A DNA stretch of 64,000 bases from Inia geoffrensis (Eukaryota; Chordata; Mammalia; Artiodactyla; Iniidae), in assembly GCA_036417435.1 (NCBI GenBank), contig CM070904.1:61946408-62010407 (forward strand), read 5' to 3'. This document shows, in pieces, positions 24,637 to 36,560 of the stretch. A program made the position numbers and the translations under genes. The number at the start of each line of letters is the position of its first letter. The first letter of the stretch is position 1. Below the pieces are notes generated by a model, which worked only from the letters and a program-made list of their open reading frames with translations, was not told where the DNA came from and made no database searches.

Positions 24637-24849
24637 GGGCTTCCCTGGTGGCGCAGTGGTTGAGAGTCTGCCTGCTGATGGAGGGGACACGGGTTCGTGC
24701 CCCGGTCTGGGAAGATCCCACATACCGCTGAGCAGCTGGGCCCGTGAGCCGTGGCTGCTGAGCCTGCACATCCAGAGCCTGTGCTCTGCAATGGGAGAGG
24801 CCACAACAGTTAGAGGCCCATATACCACAAAAAAAAAAAAAAAAAAAAA
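24637..24849 (+). mobile_element. CHR-2 SINE nested in L1-A endonuclease region
   Basis: A full CHR-2 in plus orientation with a run of about 20 A at the 3' end. The L1 target reads aaagtctg on the left and aatgtctg on the right. The same site in L1-B (near 42440) is empty, which confirms the insertion. Confidence 0.93.
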
Positions 24850-25154
24850 ATGTCTGTTTGTCTGATATGAGAATTGCTATTCCAGCTTTCTTTTGATTTC
24901 CATTTGCATGGAACATCTTTTTCCATCCCCCCACTTTCAGTCTGTATGTGTCCCTAGGTCTGTAGTGGGTCTCTTGTAGACAGCGTATATACGGGTCTTG
25001 TTTTTGGATCCGTTCACCCAATCTATGACTTTGGGTTGGAGCATTTAATCCATTTACACTTAAGGTAATTATCGATATGTATGTTCTTATAATCATTTTC
25101 CTAATTGTTTTGGGTTTATTATTGTAGATCTTTTCCTTCTCTTGTGTTTCCTGC

Positions 25155-26045
25155 CTAGAGAAGTTCCTTTAGCATTTGTTGTAAAGCTGGTTTGCTGGTG
25201 CTGAATTCTCTTATCTTTTGCTTGTCTGTAAAGGTTTTATTTTCTCCATCAAATCTGAATGATATCTTTGCTGGGTAGAGTAATCTTGGTTGTCAGTTTT
25301 TCCCCTTTCATCACCTTAAATATGTCCTGCCACACCCTTCTGGCTTGCAGAGTTTCTGCTAAAAAATCAGATGTTAACCTTATAGGGATTCCCTTGTATG
25401 TTATTTGTTGCTTTTCCCTTGCTTCTTTTAATATTTTTTCCTTGTATTTAATTTTTGATAGTTTGATTAATATGTGTCTTGGCATGTTTCTCCTTGGATT
25501 TATCCTGTATGGGACTCTCTGTGCTTCCTGGACTTGATTAACTATTTCCTTTCCCATATTAGGGAAATTTTCAACTATAATCTCTTCAAATATTTTCTCA
25601 GTCCCTTTTTTTTCCTCCTCTTCTTCTGGGACCTCTATAATTTGAATGTTGGTGCATTTAATGTTGTCCCAGAGGTCTCTGAGACTGTCTTCAATTCTTT
25701 TCATTCTTTTTTCTTTATTCTGCTCTACATTAGTTATTTCCACTCTTTTATCTTCCAGGTCACTTATTCGTTTTTCTGCCTCAGTTATTCTGCTATTGAC
25801 CCCTTCTAGAGAATTTTTAATTTCATTTATTGTGTTGTTCATCATTGTTTGTTTGTTCTTTAGTTCTTCTAGGGCCTTGTTAAACGTTTCTTCTATTTTC
25901 TCCATTCTATTTCCAAGACTTTGGATCATCTTTACTATCATTACTCTGTATTCTTTTTCAGGTAGACTGCCTATTTCTTCTTTGTTTGGTCTGGTGAGCT
26001 TTTACCTTTCTCCTTCATCTGCTGCATATTTCTCTGTCTTCTCAT
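25155..26045 (-). pseudogene. L1-A ORF1 (RNA-binding chaperone), broken
   Basis: ORF1 encodes the L1 RNP protein: coiled coil, RRM and C-terminal domain. The ATG is at 26045. The frame opens with MRRQRNMQQMKEKGK and then breaks by a frameshift near residue 20. A 230-residue block (25249-25941) stays open, with a clear heptad-rich coiled coil (NTINEIKNSLEGVNSRITEA) and the RRM-side motifs (EEIIVENFPNMGKE, RVPYRINPRRN, RPRHILIKL-type). A further shift precedes the natural end at 25155. Confidence 0.85.
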
Positions 26046-28206
26046 TTTGCTTAACTTACTGTGTTTGGGGTCTCCTTTTCACAGCTGCAGGTTTGTAGTT
26101 CCAGTTGTTTTTGGTGTCTGCACTCAGTGGGTAAGGCTGGTTCAGTGGGTTGTGTAGGCTTCCTGGTTGAGGGGACTAGTACCTGTGTTCTGGTGGATGA
26201 GGCTGGATCTTGTTTTCTGGTGGGCTGGAACATGTCCGGTGATGTGTTTTGGGGTGTCTGTGAATTTAGTATGATTTTAGGCAGCCTCTCTGCTAATGAA
26301 TGGTGTTGTGTTCCTGTCTTGCTAGTTGTTTGGCATGGGGTGTCCATCACTGTAGCTTGCTGGTCGTTGAGTGGAGCTGTGTCTTAGTGTTGAGATAGAG
26401 ATCTCTGGGAGAGCGCTCACCGATTGATATTACTTGGGTCCAGGAGGTCTCTGGTGGACAAATGTACTGAACTCTGCTCTCCCACCTCAGAGGCTCAATC
26501 TTGACACCCGACCAGAGCACCAAGACCCTGTCAGCCACACGGCTCAGAAGAAAAGGGAGGAAAAAAACAAGCAAGCAAGAAAAAATAAAATAAAGTTATT
26601 AAAATAAAAAATTAATAAATTAAAAAAATAAAAAGTAATTAAAAAAGAAAGAGAAAGAAGAGAGCAACCAAACCAATAAACAAATCCACCAATGATAACA
26701 AGCGATAAAAACTATACTAAAAAACAAACAAACAAACAAAAAAATGGACAGAGAGAACCCTAGGACAAATGGTAAAAGCAGTCCTATACAGGCAAGATCA
26801 CACAAAGAAGCATACACATACACACTCACAAAAAGAGAAAAAAGAAAAAAAATATATATATACATATATATATAAAAGGAAGAGAGCAACCAAATCAATA
26901 AACAAATCTACAAATGATAATAAGCTCTAAATACTAAACTAAGATAACCACAAAACCAGAAACAAATTAGATGCAGAAAGCAAACCCCAAGTCTACAGTT
27001 GTTTCCAAAGTGTACTGCCTCAATTTGGGGATGATTCATTGTCTATTTGGGTATTCCACAGATGGTGGGTACATCAGGTTGATTGTGGAGATTTAATCTG
27101 CTGCTCCTGAGGCTGCTGGGAGAGATTTCCCTTTCTCTTCTTTATTCACACAGCTCTTGGGGTTCATTTTTGGATTTGGCCCACCTCTGCATGTAGGTTG
27201 CCCTCTAGCATCTGTTCTTCACCCAGACAGGAGGAGGTTAAAGTAGCAGCTGATTAGGGGGCTCTGGCTCACTCAGGCCGGGGGGAGGGAGGGGTACGGA
27301 ATGCGGGGCGAGCCTGCGGGGGCAGAGGCTGGTGTGATGTTGCAACAACCTGAGGTGTGCTGTGTGCTCTCCCAGGGAAGTTGTCCCTGGATCACGGGAC
27401 CCTGGCAGTGGCGGGCTGCACAGGCTCCTGGGAGGGGATGTGTGAATAGTGACCTGTGCTCGCACACAGGCTTCTTGGTGGCGGCAGCAGCAGCTTTAGC
27501 TTTTCATTCCTGTCTCTGGTGTCCACGTGATAGCCACGGCTCATGCCCGTCTCTGGAGCTTGTTTAGGCAGTGCTCTGAATCCCCTCTCCTCACGCACCC
27601 TGAAATAATTGTCTCTTGCCTCTTAGGCAGTTCCAGACATTTTCTCGGACTCCCTCCCGGTTAGCTGTGGTGCACTAACCCCCTTCAGGCTGTGTTCACA
27701 CAGCCAACCCCAGTCTTCTCCCTGGGATCTAACCTCTGAAGCCCGAGCCTCAGCTCCCAGCCCCCACCGGTCCTGGCAGGTGAGCAGACAAGCCTCTCGG
27801 GCTGGTGAGTGCTGGTGGGCATCTATCCTCTGTGTGGGAATCTCTCTGCTTTGCCCTCTGCACCCCTGTTGCTGTGCTCTCCTCCGTGGCTCTGAACCTT
27901 CCCCCCTGCCCAACCCCCATCTCCACCAGTGAAGGGGCTTCCTAGTGTGTGGAAACTTGTCCTCCTTCTCAGTTCCCTCCCAGAGGTGTAGGTCCCGTCC
28001 CTATTCTTTTATCTCTGTTTTTACTTTTTTCTTTTGCCCTATCCAGGTACGTGGGGGAGTTTCTTGCCTTTTGGGAGGTCTGAGGTCTTCTGCCAGTGTT
28101 CAGTACGTGTTCTGTAGGGGTTGTTCCACATGTAGATGTATTTTTGATGTATTTGTGGTGAGGAAGATGATCTCCATGTCTTACTCCTCCACCATCTTGA
28201 AGGTCC
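26046..28206 (-). promoter_or_regulatory. L1-A 5'UTR with internal promoter region
   Basis: About 2.16 kb lies upstream of ORF1. It is GC-rich and CpG-containing at about 27200-27900, with a long A-rich stretch on the plus strand (26550-26990). In the sense direction it begins ggggaccttcaagatggtgg. L1 5'UTRs carry the internal promoter; activity here is not shown. Confidence 0.7.
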
Positions 28207-28309
28207 CCCCTGAAGTCATGTTTTTAATTGTAAAGTATATCATACCTAAAAAAGAGTGGCTATGCTTGGGGGCCTCCTCCTGATCATACCCACCTCACTA
28301 CCACACAGA

Positions 28310-28990
28310 AGTAACACTACTCTGAATTATCATTCATTCTTTACAGTTTCCCATCTATGATTCATTTCTTAAACGGTATATATAACTTGGCTTGTTTTTG
28401 AATTTTACGCAAATAGAATCATTTCAAGTTTTTTTCCTACTTCTCCTTTTTGCTCAAAATTACACCTGTGACATTCATCTGTGTTGGCATTTATAGGTAT
28501 AATTCATTCATTTTTACGTGGTATTCAGTTACAAGAATAAAGCACACTTTATCCATTCTCTTATTGGTGGACATTTGGGTAGGTTCCAGCTGGGTGGTTT
28601 GCTGTCCTTAGCAATGCTTCTGTGAACGTTTTTGTACACATCTCCTGTGCACATTGCTGGGTTTTCCTGAGGGTGTGTTCTTACAAGTGGAATTCCTGGA
28701 GCATAGTGTATGTTCAGCATCATATTATTAGACGATGTCAATGTGCTTTCCATTTTGCACTCCCGGTGATGTGAACATGTGTTCCCACTGCTGAACATCT
28801 CCATCAGCACTTGGCATTTTAACATTTTTAGTGGGAGGCAAAATGGTATCTGATTGTGGTTTAAAGTTGCATTTCCCTGATTACTAATGAGGTTGAACAT
28901 GTTTTCCTATGATTATTGGTTATTTGTATTTTTGTATTGGTATTTGTATTTCCTTTTCCAATTCTTGTAAAGGTTATTGTCTCATCCATT
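28310..28990 (-). repeat. Old L1 (L1M-type) ORF2 remnant
   Basis: Minus-orientation L1-like text: atccattctcttattggtgg, then a gttccagct-type stretch, ttacaagtggaattcctgga and attgtggtttaaagttgcat, in the order of the L1 ORF2 3' part. It is strongly diverged. Confidence 0.65.
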
Positions 28991-31334
28991 CCCTGACCTT
29001 CCCTGCCTTGACGGGGCTGCTCTGCATTTTTCAGGCTCCCTCACCCACTGCCTTCTGATTAGGTTCAGCTAGTGGGAGTTCCTGACAGGAGATGGAAGTT
29101 TGGGAAGGGGAGGCCCTGAGGTGTTTCTCTCCTCTCTGCTTTACAGGTTTGTCTAGCAGTGCTGTGTCTCTTCTGTGGTTCCAGCTCCTGCCTGGAAGCC
29201 TCACCCACCAGGCGACCCCTGTTTTGTTTCTAGCTCCTTTTGAATGGTTCCTTCTCCAAGGTTCTAGCTCCCACAGGGTAGTCCTGGCTCTTGTGCTGAT
29301 AGCACCAGCCGTTTTCTGTCCCTCAGGCCCCATGGGTAGTAGTAGCTTCTTGTAGTTGTTACCTTCTGCATAGCCTCATTAGCACTTGTTTTTAGCCCCT
29401 CCAACACCTCTGTAACTAGTTCTTTCCCAATAGTAAAGTTCTTCTGTTGAACTGGTTTTGTTCTCCTTATTGGACCTTGGTGATACTGATTCAACTTACG
29501 AAAAAATTATACCTGAGACAGCATCCAAAATTGAGTTGGTATGTAAACAAGAAAAACTGCAAGTGGAGTGTATTCACTGCACAAGGAGTTGTGGCATAAG
29601 GAGAGCCGACGTGGGATGCATTTAAACTGAGGCTGCCTACCTATGGTCTCAGGTGTAGTAAGGAAGACCCAGGAGACCCAGGCAAGGGCTTGGTCTAAGA
29701 ATAAATTTTAAGCAATTCCCACTACACTATGATAAAAAAGATCTGTGCTTATTCCTGGTCATAACTAAACTCATGAGAACTATAGTCATGGACATAGACC
29801 CCAAAGGTCAAAGATGAGATTGTAATTCATCCACTTAAAAAACAAACAAAAAAAATTTAAACAACTCATCCTGTTAAACTGAACTTCCTTCACAGACTTT
29901 CAACTGTAGAATTCTCAGATGAGGAAATACTCTGTTAGGATGTCTACAGAACATTGACGCAAGAGACTGGACAAGGAGTCCATGTGGTAGACTTTTTCAT
30001 TTGCTCAACTTAACCTCATGCACAGACACCAAGGAACTGTGGAATTACAGAGCTCATAGAGATCTTGGAGTTCATTATCTGCCCTCTCACTTGTTAGACA
30101 AGGAAACTGAGGCTCAGAGGATTCAGTGACCATTGTGGATATGAGGAACACTAAAGGGGTTAGTTGTAGACCCCTGAGATTCAAGAAAAGAGTCCAAAAC
30201 ACCAACAAGAGAAACTTAGGGCTAGCAAGCTACTTCTGATTGGGGGCAGAGGCGGAATTTGGGTGTGAGGTGATGGTGCAAGGATGGGTCACAGATCAAG
30301 AGGATGCTGATGTTTGTAGGAGTTGTGTAGCTGGTAGGAGTGTGTTGTAAAGATCAGTGATATGTTTCAGATAGGAGTGCAATATCTCAAGCATGGTGGG
30401 AATTCTCTAGGAAACATTTTCATCAAAGGAGCATGCTTTGAAGAATAAGAAAATAATTGTGGTACAGATGATTTTCTGGATGTGGGAGATGTGATGAAGG
30501 GGTAAGTTTTGACTTTGCCAGAGACATGCATTCACTATGTTTCGTCAGAGAGGCAAGAACTGAGGTGATGTGTTTGCTTTTTACTTATGTAATTGGAGGC
30601 TCTTTCCTCAGATTAGCTAAATCCATTGCCCAAATCTGTGCCAAGAAAACAACAATTCAAATGATAAATAACCAAAGCCTAGGAGTCCTTGCTTCTCGGG
30701 GAAATTGATCAGGTTTACACTCTAGAACAGTTATTTTTCCAACTTTAGCAGAAGATAAAGAAGGTCAGGTTTTCCAGCTTTAGAAATCAGAGGTGTTATG
30801 ACCATATACCAAAGCTGACTCATAACCCAGGGACAAAGTTCAGGACCACCTAACCTACTAGTTAAGGGTGAAGTTAAGAATGCTGGATTGCTAATTTTTA
30901 GAAATATTTGTGAAGTGTAATAGTGAGAATCCTACTAAGAAATTCTATTACCTAGGGGCATGAATCTATGACATTACCATATTTACCAATTTTACCATTT
31001 ACTCACCTTTTGTCAACTCACTAATATCTCCATAAAGCAGATGGTCCAAACCATTTCCTCTTCAGGACCCAGTTCCATCTCCCCCTGGGCTTCCTCCACG
31101 GAGAGGAACATTCCTTTCACTTTGCTGATAGGCTACAGGCCACTTGATGTGAGTTCACTAGGTCTCTATTTTTCCTCTCTGTAAACGTATCTTTTTCTCA
31201 GGCTTGGAGGAAAAGCCAGCCCCCCTTTTCTTAGCTGTGCTCCCAATCACACTTCTCCCCTCTTCAATATTTTTTGTCTCTCCCTCTCCATGAATCAGAG
31301 GAAGAGAGACTCTGAGCATGTTTAAATTTTTAAA

Positions 31335-32540
31335 AAACTTTTTACTGTAGAATGTAAAAGCGACACCCAAAGTAGAGACAATTGCTGTTCCCATTTCCCT
31401 CCTTCAACAGTTATCAATATGTGACCAGTCTTGTTTCATCTGTACTCTGACCCACTCTCCACTCTTCACAGATTACTTTGAATCAAATCTCAGACATCAA
31501 ATATTTCATCTGTAAATATGTCAGCATAAATCTCTAAAAGATAAGATCACGTAAAATATGCAACCGTATTTTCTCCCCTAAAAACATTAACAACAATTCC
31601 TTAATACTGTTAAATATCCAACTGGTGTTCACATTTCCCCAATTAGCTTATAAATGTTTTTTGCTTTTACATTGACACCAGTTGATATAGCTCTTAAGTA
31701 TCTCAATCTCTGGGCACCCTGTCTTTCCATCATTTTCCCCTTGTACTTGTGTGAGGAAGAGCCAGCTCATTTGTAGAATTTCTCACAGTCTGGATTTTTA
31801 TTATTGCATCACTGTTGTGTTGTTTAACATGTTCCATTATCCCTCATATTTCCTATAAATTAGTAGTAGGCTTTATAAGATTCTGATTCAACTTATTCTT
31901 GACAGTACTATTTCCTATGTGTGGTACTTTTCCAACAGGGAGCACAAAATGTCATATTTTTCCTTGTTGTTTGGTGATGTTATCAGCCACTGATGATCAT
32001 TACCTGGAACCTTTAGTTTATTAAGAATTAGAAAAGGGAGATGTTCTAATTCTATCATTTTTCCTTCACTTACTAGGTGGATGCTTCTTTAAAGAAAAGC
32101 TTTCCCTTATCAACTATTTCGTTACCCAGAGCTACAAATCATATAGGAAAGGCAGGAAAATGCTTGATTCTTTCCCTTTATTTATCAGTTTTAAAAATAA
32201 GGAGATGGTTCCCTAGCATCCTCCAAAGGGGGCCAATGAGATTTTAGTTTTTTAAAAATCATTTAGTCATATTTTATGTGTTTTAATCCCTTGCAGTTAT
32301 CATATTTATTGACATTCCACTTTGGCCAGCAGAGTCATGGCTGTAGGAGTTTCATAGTTTCCTTGTGATCTGGAATGACAAGATGTTTCAGCTTTAACCT
32401 GTACATTTCCGGTCTCAGAGCTGGAATCATCCACTTCTCTAAAGATCTTTGCTTCCTTAAGTAGGAGATGGTATTTAGAGACAACTACTTACTAGGAGTA
32501 CTCATTCCTGATAGGTTGGTCCTTATTTCCATCATGGGCT
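31335..32540 (-). repeat. Old L1 (L1M-type) 3'UTR remnant
   Basis: It resembles antisense L1M 3'UTR: tttaatcccttgcagttatc, ttccactttggccagcagag, ggaatgacaagatgtttcag and gagatggtatttagagacaa in order. It may be more than one fragment. Confidence 0.55.
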
Positions 32541-32559
32541 TTAAACTCAAAACATGTGG

Positions 32560-33040
32560 ACATGAGTCCTCACCCCACTACTCATAGCTGTGTCCTTAGG
32601 CAAGATACAGTCTTCTCCTGGTATCTGCAGGGGATTGGGTCCAGAGACCCCCTTGAATACCCAAAGCCATGGATGCTCAAATTTCTAATATAAAATGGTA
32701 TAATATTTGCATATAACCTATGCATATCCTCCTGTATACTTTAAATAATCTCTAGATTACTTATAATACCTAATACAATGTAAATGCTATGTAAGTAGTT
32801 CCTGGAGCACGTGACAAATTCAAGTTTTGCTTTTTGGAAATTTATGGAATTTTTTCCAAATATTTTCGATTCGTGGTTGGTTGAATCCTTGGATGCAGAA
32901 CCCATGGTGTGGAGGGCCCACTGTTCTTAACTTGAGCCTCAGTTTCCTCATTTGAAAAAAGAATAGATAATGATAGTCATAAGACTATTGCAAGCCTTAA
33001 GTTGCCTAGCACAAAATAAGCAACCAATAAATAGTAGCTA
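32560..33040 (+). repeat. MIR interrupted by a MER2-like transposon
   Basis: The MIR left part (32560-32610: actcatagctgtgtccttag, gcaagata) and right part (32925-33040: ttcttaacttgagcctcagt, ttcctcatttgaaaaaagaa) join across the transposon at the natural cttaac position of MIR. Confidence 0.7.
32611..32924. mobile_element. MER2-like (Tigger) DNA transposon
   Basis: The ends are inverted versions of each other: left cagtcttctcctggtatctg and right atgcagaacccatggtgtgg, then agggcccactg. The internal text (ggttggttgaatccttggat) is typical of MER2. It inserted at a TA in the MIR, with TA on the left and a decayed TT on the right. Confidence 0.75.
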
Positions 33041-33369
33041 TTAATATTTCATGTCTTCATTAACACAGATGTGCATGTTATCAAATAGAGGGGGCTTACT
33101 AAACTGATCCAATGCTACCTATTCAACTTTATCACTCATTAATTTTCCATACTAACCACTGGAAATTTGAATATGCAACTTTTGTTCACGTTCCGCCAAC
33201 CTGGACTGTCCTTTCTCTTTTGTGCAAATTTTGATCCTTCAAAGCCTATTCTCTTTGACCTCTTATAGCAATACCTCTTATCTTTGGCATTTGATCATAT
33301 GTTTTGTATTGTTTCAATAATTTTTCCATATATGTATGTCTTTTCCCCAATAATACTGTCACATCACTG

Positions 33370-34400
33370 ATGGCACAGTTATCTTGTTATATTTTATTTT
33401 GAAACATAACATATATGAAACAGTATGTAAAGCATCAATGTACAGTATAATCAATTACAAAGTGAATGTCCATGTAACCACCACTTAGGCAAAAAGTATA
33501 TAATATTTCCAGTACTCCAGAAGCTTCTTTTTTTTTTTAATCACACACCCTTCCCTCCTCTCTAGAGGTAGCCACTGTTTGCATTTCCATGATTTACTTT
33601 ATAGTTGGAACTCTTACAAATAGACCCCTTAGGTGTTGCCTGTTTTTGAACTACATGTGGATGGGTTCATGATCTATGTATGCTTTTATATCTGATTTCT
33701 TTCGCTCAATACTATATTTGTAAAATTTATTCACATTGTTATGTGTAGCTGTGCTTTTTAAAAAATTTCATTGTTGTGTATACCCCATTGGATGAATATA
33801 CCACAATTTGTTTATCCATTTGATGATGTTTCCAGTTTTTGGCAAATAGAAATAAGGCACTTTGAGCATTGTTGTACAAATATTCTGATGTACAAGTGCA
33901 TGTGTTTGTTTTGAGAATATTGCAAAAGTGGAATTGCTTGGTCACAGGGTTTGAATATATCAAATTTTAACAGATAATGTCACACTATTTTCCAAAGTTC
34001 TTTTGCCAGTTTACTCTCTCACCAGCAGTGTAGAAGAGTTTAGTAGCTCAGCAATCAAACCAACACATTTTCTGACTTTTAAGTTTTGCCAGTTTGGTAT
34101 ATGTGTGGTAGTATCTTATTGTGATTTTAATTTGCTTTTCTGTGATGACTAATGAGATTGTGCACCCTTCCATGTGTTAATTGGCTGATTGGATATTCAC
34201 TTTTGTGAAATAAAAGTGTTCAAGTGTTTTGCCCATTGAAAAAAAATTAGTTGTCTATCTTTTTATTATTGGTTTGTAGAAACTCTTTGTATATTTTAGA
34301 AATTAGTCCTTTCTCAATTATAAATATTACAAATATCTTTTCCTATTCTTTGGTTTATATTTTTTAAGCTTTAAAAACATTTAAATTGTTTATATGGGTT
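33370..34400 (-). repeat. Old L1 (L1M-type) ORF2/3' remnant
   Basis: Antisense L1 order: ttcattgttgtgtatacccc, aagtggaattgcttggtcac, tcaccagcagtgtagaagag, ttattgtgattttaatttgc and aaactctttgtatattttag. It is strongly diverged. Confidence 0.7.
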
Positions 34401-34879
34401 TTGTTATATAACATATATGTGTGATATATAACACATGTAGAGTTATACTTCAACTTAAGAATATATATTCAAATACATATATATATTAAATGCAATGACT
34501 TAGTATACAACTTAATGAATTACCACAAAATTAAAAACCTAGGTAAACAAATATCTCAAGAAATAAGGCATGTTGATATCATGTACCTTCTGTATGATGT
34601 AATGAATGACTCATCAGTTTTGTGGTATTTTTTTCTCAAAATCCATAACTTTAGTCTAATCATGTGAAGACATCAGGAAAACCCATGTTGAGGGATATTC
34701 TGCAAAATACTTGACCATTAGTCTTCAAAAGCGCCTAGGTCATGAAAGATACAGAATGATTGAGGAATTTTCTCAGGGAGGAGGAGACTAAGGAGATAGG
34801 ACAACTAAATAAAGTCTGTAGTTTAGGTATCCGTATTGCACCAATGTTAGTTTCTTAGTTTTGAGGTGGTTTTATTAGC

Positions 34880-34975
34880 CCTTCTTAACAGATGAGGAAA
34901 TTGAGACTTAGCTTGAAAATTTGCCAAAAGCTAGATGGTTAGCAAATGGCAGAGCTATGACTCAAAGTCAGGTAA
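34880..34975 (-). repeat. MIR-family remnant
   Basis: The stretch cttaacagatgaggaaattg, agacttagcttg, then aaatggcagagctatgactc is a reverse-oriented MIR segment. Confidence 0.6.
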
Positions 34976-35179
34976 GAGCCACTGCAAAGCTTTTTATTTT
35001 TTTTTCTGTTCCATTATGTACATTTGTTTGTCTTATTTTTAGATTCCACATATAGGTGATAGCATACAGTATTAGTCTTTTTCTGTCTGACTTATTTCAC
35101 AAAGCATAATACTCTCTAGGTCCAACCACATTATTGCAAATAGCAGAATTTCATTCTTTTTTATGGCTGAGTACTATTC

Positions 35180-35185
<6 letters not shown>

Positions 35186-35241
<56 letters not shown>
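35186..35241. repeat. (TA)n microsatellite
   Basis: About 55 bp of pure alternating TA inside the L1 fragment. The equivalent L1-A and L1-B sites have only a few units, so the tract expanded after insertion. Confidence 0.95.
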
Positions 35242-35244
<3 letters not shown>

Positions 35245-35275
35245 ACATCTTTATCCATTCATCTGTTGATGGACA

Positions 35276-35310
35276 CTTGGGTTACTTCCAAGACATGGAA
35301 GTAACCCAAG
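35276..35310. repeat. Perfect 15-bp hairpin inside an L1 fragment
   Basis: The left arm is cttgggttacttcca (35276-35290), the loop agaca (35291-35295) and the right arm tggaagtaacccaag (35296-35310). All 15 pairs match. The L1-A and L1-B equivalents (near 21060 and 39050) lack the palindrome. Confidence 0.93.
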
Positions 35311-35369
35311 CTGCTATGAACATCGGGGTGCATGTGTCTTTTCGAGTTACTGTTTTTGTTTTCGGATTT

Positions 35370-35584
35370 TTTTTTTTTTTTTTTTTTTTTTTGCCTTACG
35401 CGGGCCTCTCACTGTTGTGGCCTCTCCCTTTGCGGGGCACAGGCTCCGGACGCGCAGGCTCAGTGGCCATGGTTCATGGGCCCAGCTGCTCCACGGCACG
35501 TGGGATCTTCCTGGACCGGGGCACAAACCCGTGTCCCCTGCATTGGCAGGCGGACACTCAACCACTGCGCCACCAGGGAAGCCC
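35370..35584 (-). mobile_element. CHR-2-type cetacean SINE
   Basis: Minus orientation, with a T run of about 24 at 35368-35391 as its A tail and a start near 35584 (gggcttccctggtggcgcag on the minus strand). It abuts the L1 fragment on the left. A clear target duplication was not found. Confidence 0.9.
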
Positions 35585-36420
35585 CATACTTACTCTTTAA
35601 ATAAATTTAGTTGCCCCATTAGAATGGACAAAAATCTGGCTTCTTGTCTTTTAAGAGCCAGCCTATAATCAGCCTCAGCCTCCATCAGTGCCTCTCCAGG
35701 ACTCTTGAGATAGGAAGTATTCCCAGAAAAATCTAGAGCAGTGTGGACATGGGACAAGGATAAAAGTAAGACAAACAAGGGTGGGATGTCAAGCAAAGCC
35801 CCACAGAAAGTAACTTTGTAACTGTTCTGTAGAGAGGTTTGGAGACATGTGGGTCTCATCACAGACAATCCCATCAGGGGTGAGGGAGCTGGGGCATTTA
35901 TACTCCCATACTCATCAGTCTTTGGCCAAAAGCTGAGGCTGGGGTGGGGATATCAATTCCCAGGCACTGTGTGCTCTCTGTGCATGCAGAAAAAGGTGGG
36001 CCTTATGCAACCTGAGGGCAGCCCCCTGACAAAGAGATGCAGGTGCTGGCTGTTGGGAGTGAAAGCACTGCAAGACTGAAGTACATTGACATGGCACAAC
36101 CACCAGAGGGGATCTGCACAGAGCACTGTTAGTTGTATTCTACAGGCCTGGCATTAGAGGTTGCTCAGCAGGGACTATTGTGATTCATGGAACTAATCAT
36201 ATCCTCTCTCTTAGGTATCTGGGGATGACACACACAAAGATTTAGCAAGAATTCATGAGGCAGCAGGATCCAGGAGCAAGAAGCAGTAGAAAGAGTTGAA
36301 AAGAATAGAAGTAAAAGTGTACAGAATTCTTTGTTTGTGGGCATGTACCATGGTTTCACTCAGCTGAACTCTCTCATTTCCCTGGAGAAGTAGTCTTTTA
36401 TTATTCTATCACTGCTTTTT

Positions 36421-36560
36421 TTTAAATTTAAGGAATTAAAAAAAGATTTTGGCCATGTTGCTCAGCTTTCAGGATCTCAGTTCCGCAACCAGGGATTGAA
36501 CCCAGGCCTCTGCAGTGAGAGCACCAAATCCTAACCACTGGACCAGCAGGGAACTCCCCC
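36421..36560 (-). mobile_element. CHR-1/Bov-tA-type SINE
   Basis: On the minus strand it starts ggagttccctgctggtccag, with box B gggttcaatccctggttgcg and an A-rich tail. Perfect 13-bp repeats (atcactgcttttt) lie at 36408-36420 and 36561-36573. Confidence 0.88.

Larger units (their letters stand above)
20870..25096 (-). pseudogene. L1-A ORF2 (endonuclease-reverse transcriptase), broken
   Basis: ORF2 starts at 25096. The endonuclease half keeps NGLNAP, the catalytic QETH, GDFN, SRIDHILGH and SDHN motifs, but a SINE at 24637-24849 splits it. The reverse transcriptase keeps an ADD catalytic box ([11 protein letters not shown]). Several stops and frameshifts and a second SINE near the 3' end (21124-21333) inactivate it. 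Confidence 0.85.
20492..28206 (-). mobile_element. L1-A: full-length L1 retrotransposon with two nested SINEs
   Basis: This 7.7-kb minus-strand L1 has a complete 5'UTR (about 26046-28206, sense start near 28206), ORF1 (25155-26045), ORF2 (about 20870-25096) and a 3'UTR ending in an A tail (T runs at 20493-20507). Perfect 15-bp target duplications (cccctgaagtcatgt) lie at 20477-20491 and 28207-28221. Two CHR-2 SINEs interrupt it. Its reading frames are broken, so it is not active. Without the SINEs it is about 7.3 kb, because its 5'UTR is unusually long. Confidence 0.93.
34998..35365 (-). mobile_element. 5'-truncated L1 3' fragment
   Basis: It reads in minus orientation as the end of L1 ORF2 and the adjoining 3' region (gattccacatataggtgata, ctgtctgacttatttcacaa, ttttatggctgagtactatt, ttatccattcatctgttgat). 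A TA microsatellite has expanded inside it, at the L1 ccattgtatatatg site. It also holds a perfect hairpin at 35276-35310. Confidence 0.85.

Noticed and set aside
21611..26387. Many open frames on the plus strand of the L1-A region
   Set aside because: They are antisense shadows of L1 ORF1 and ORF2, with hydrophobic low-complexity products.
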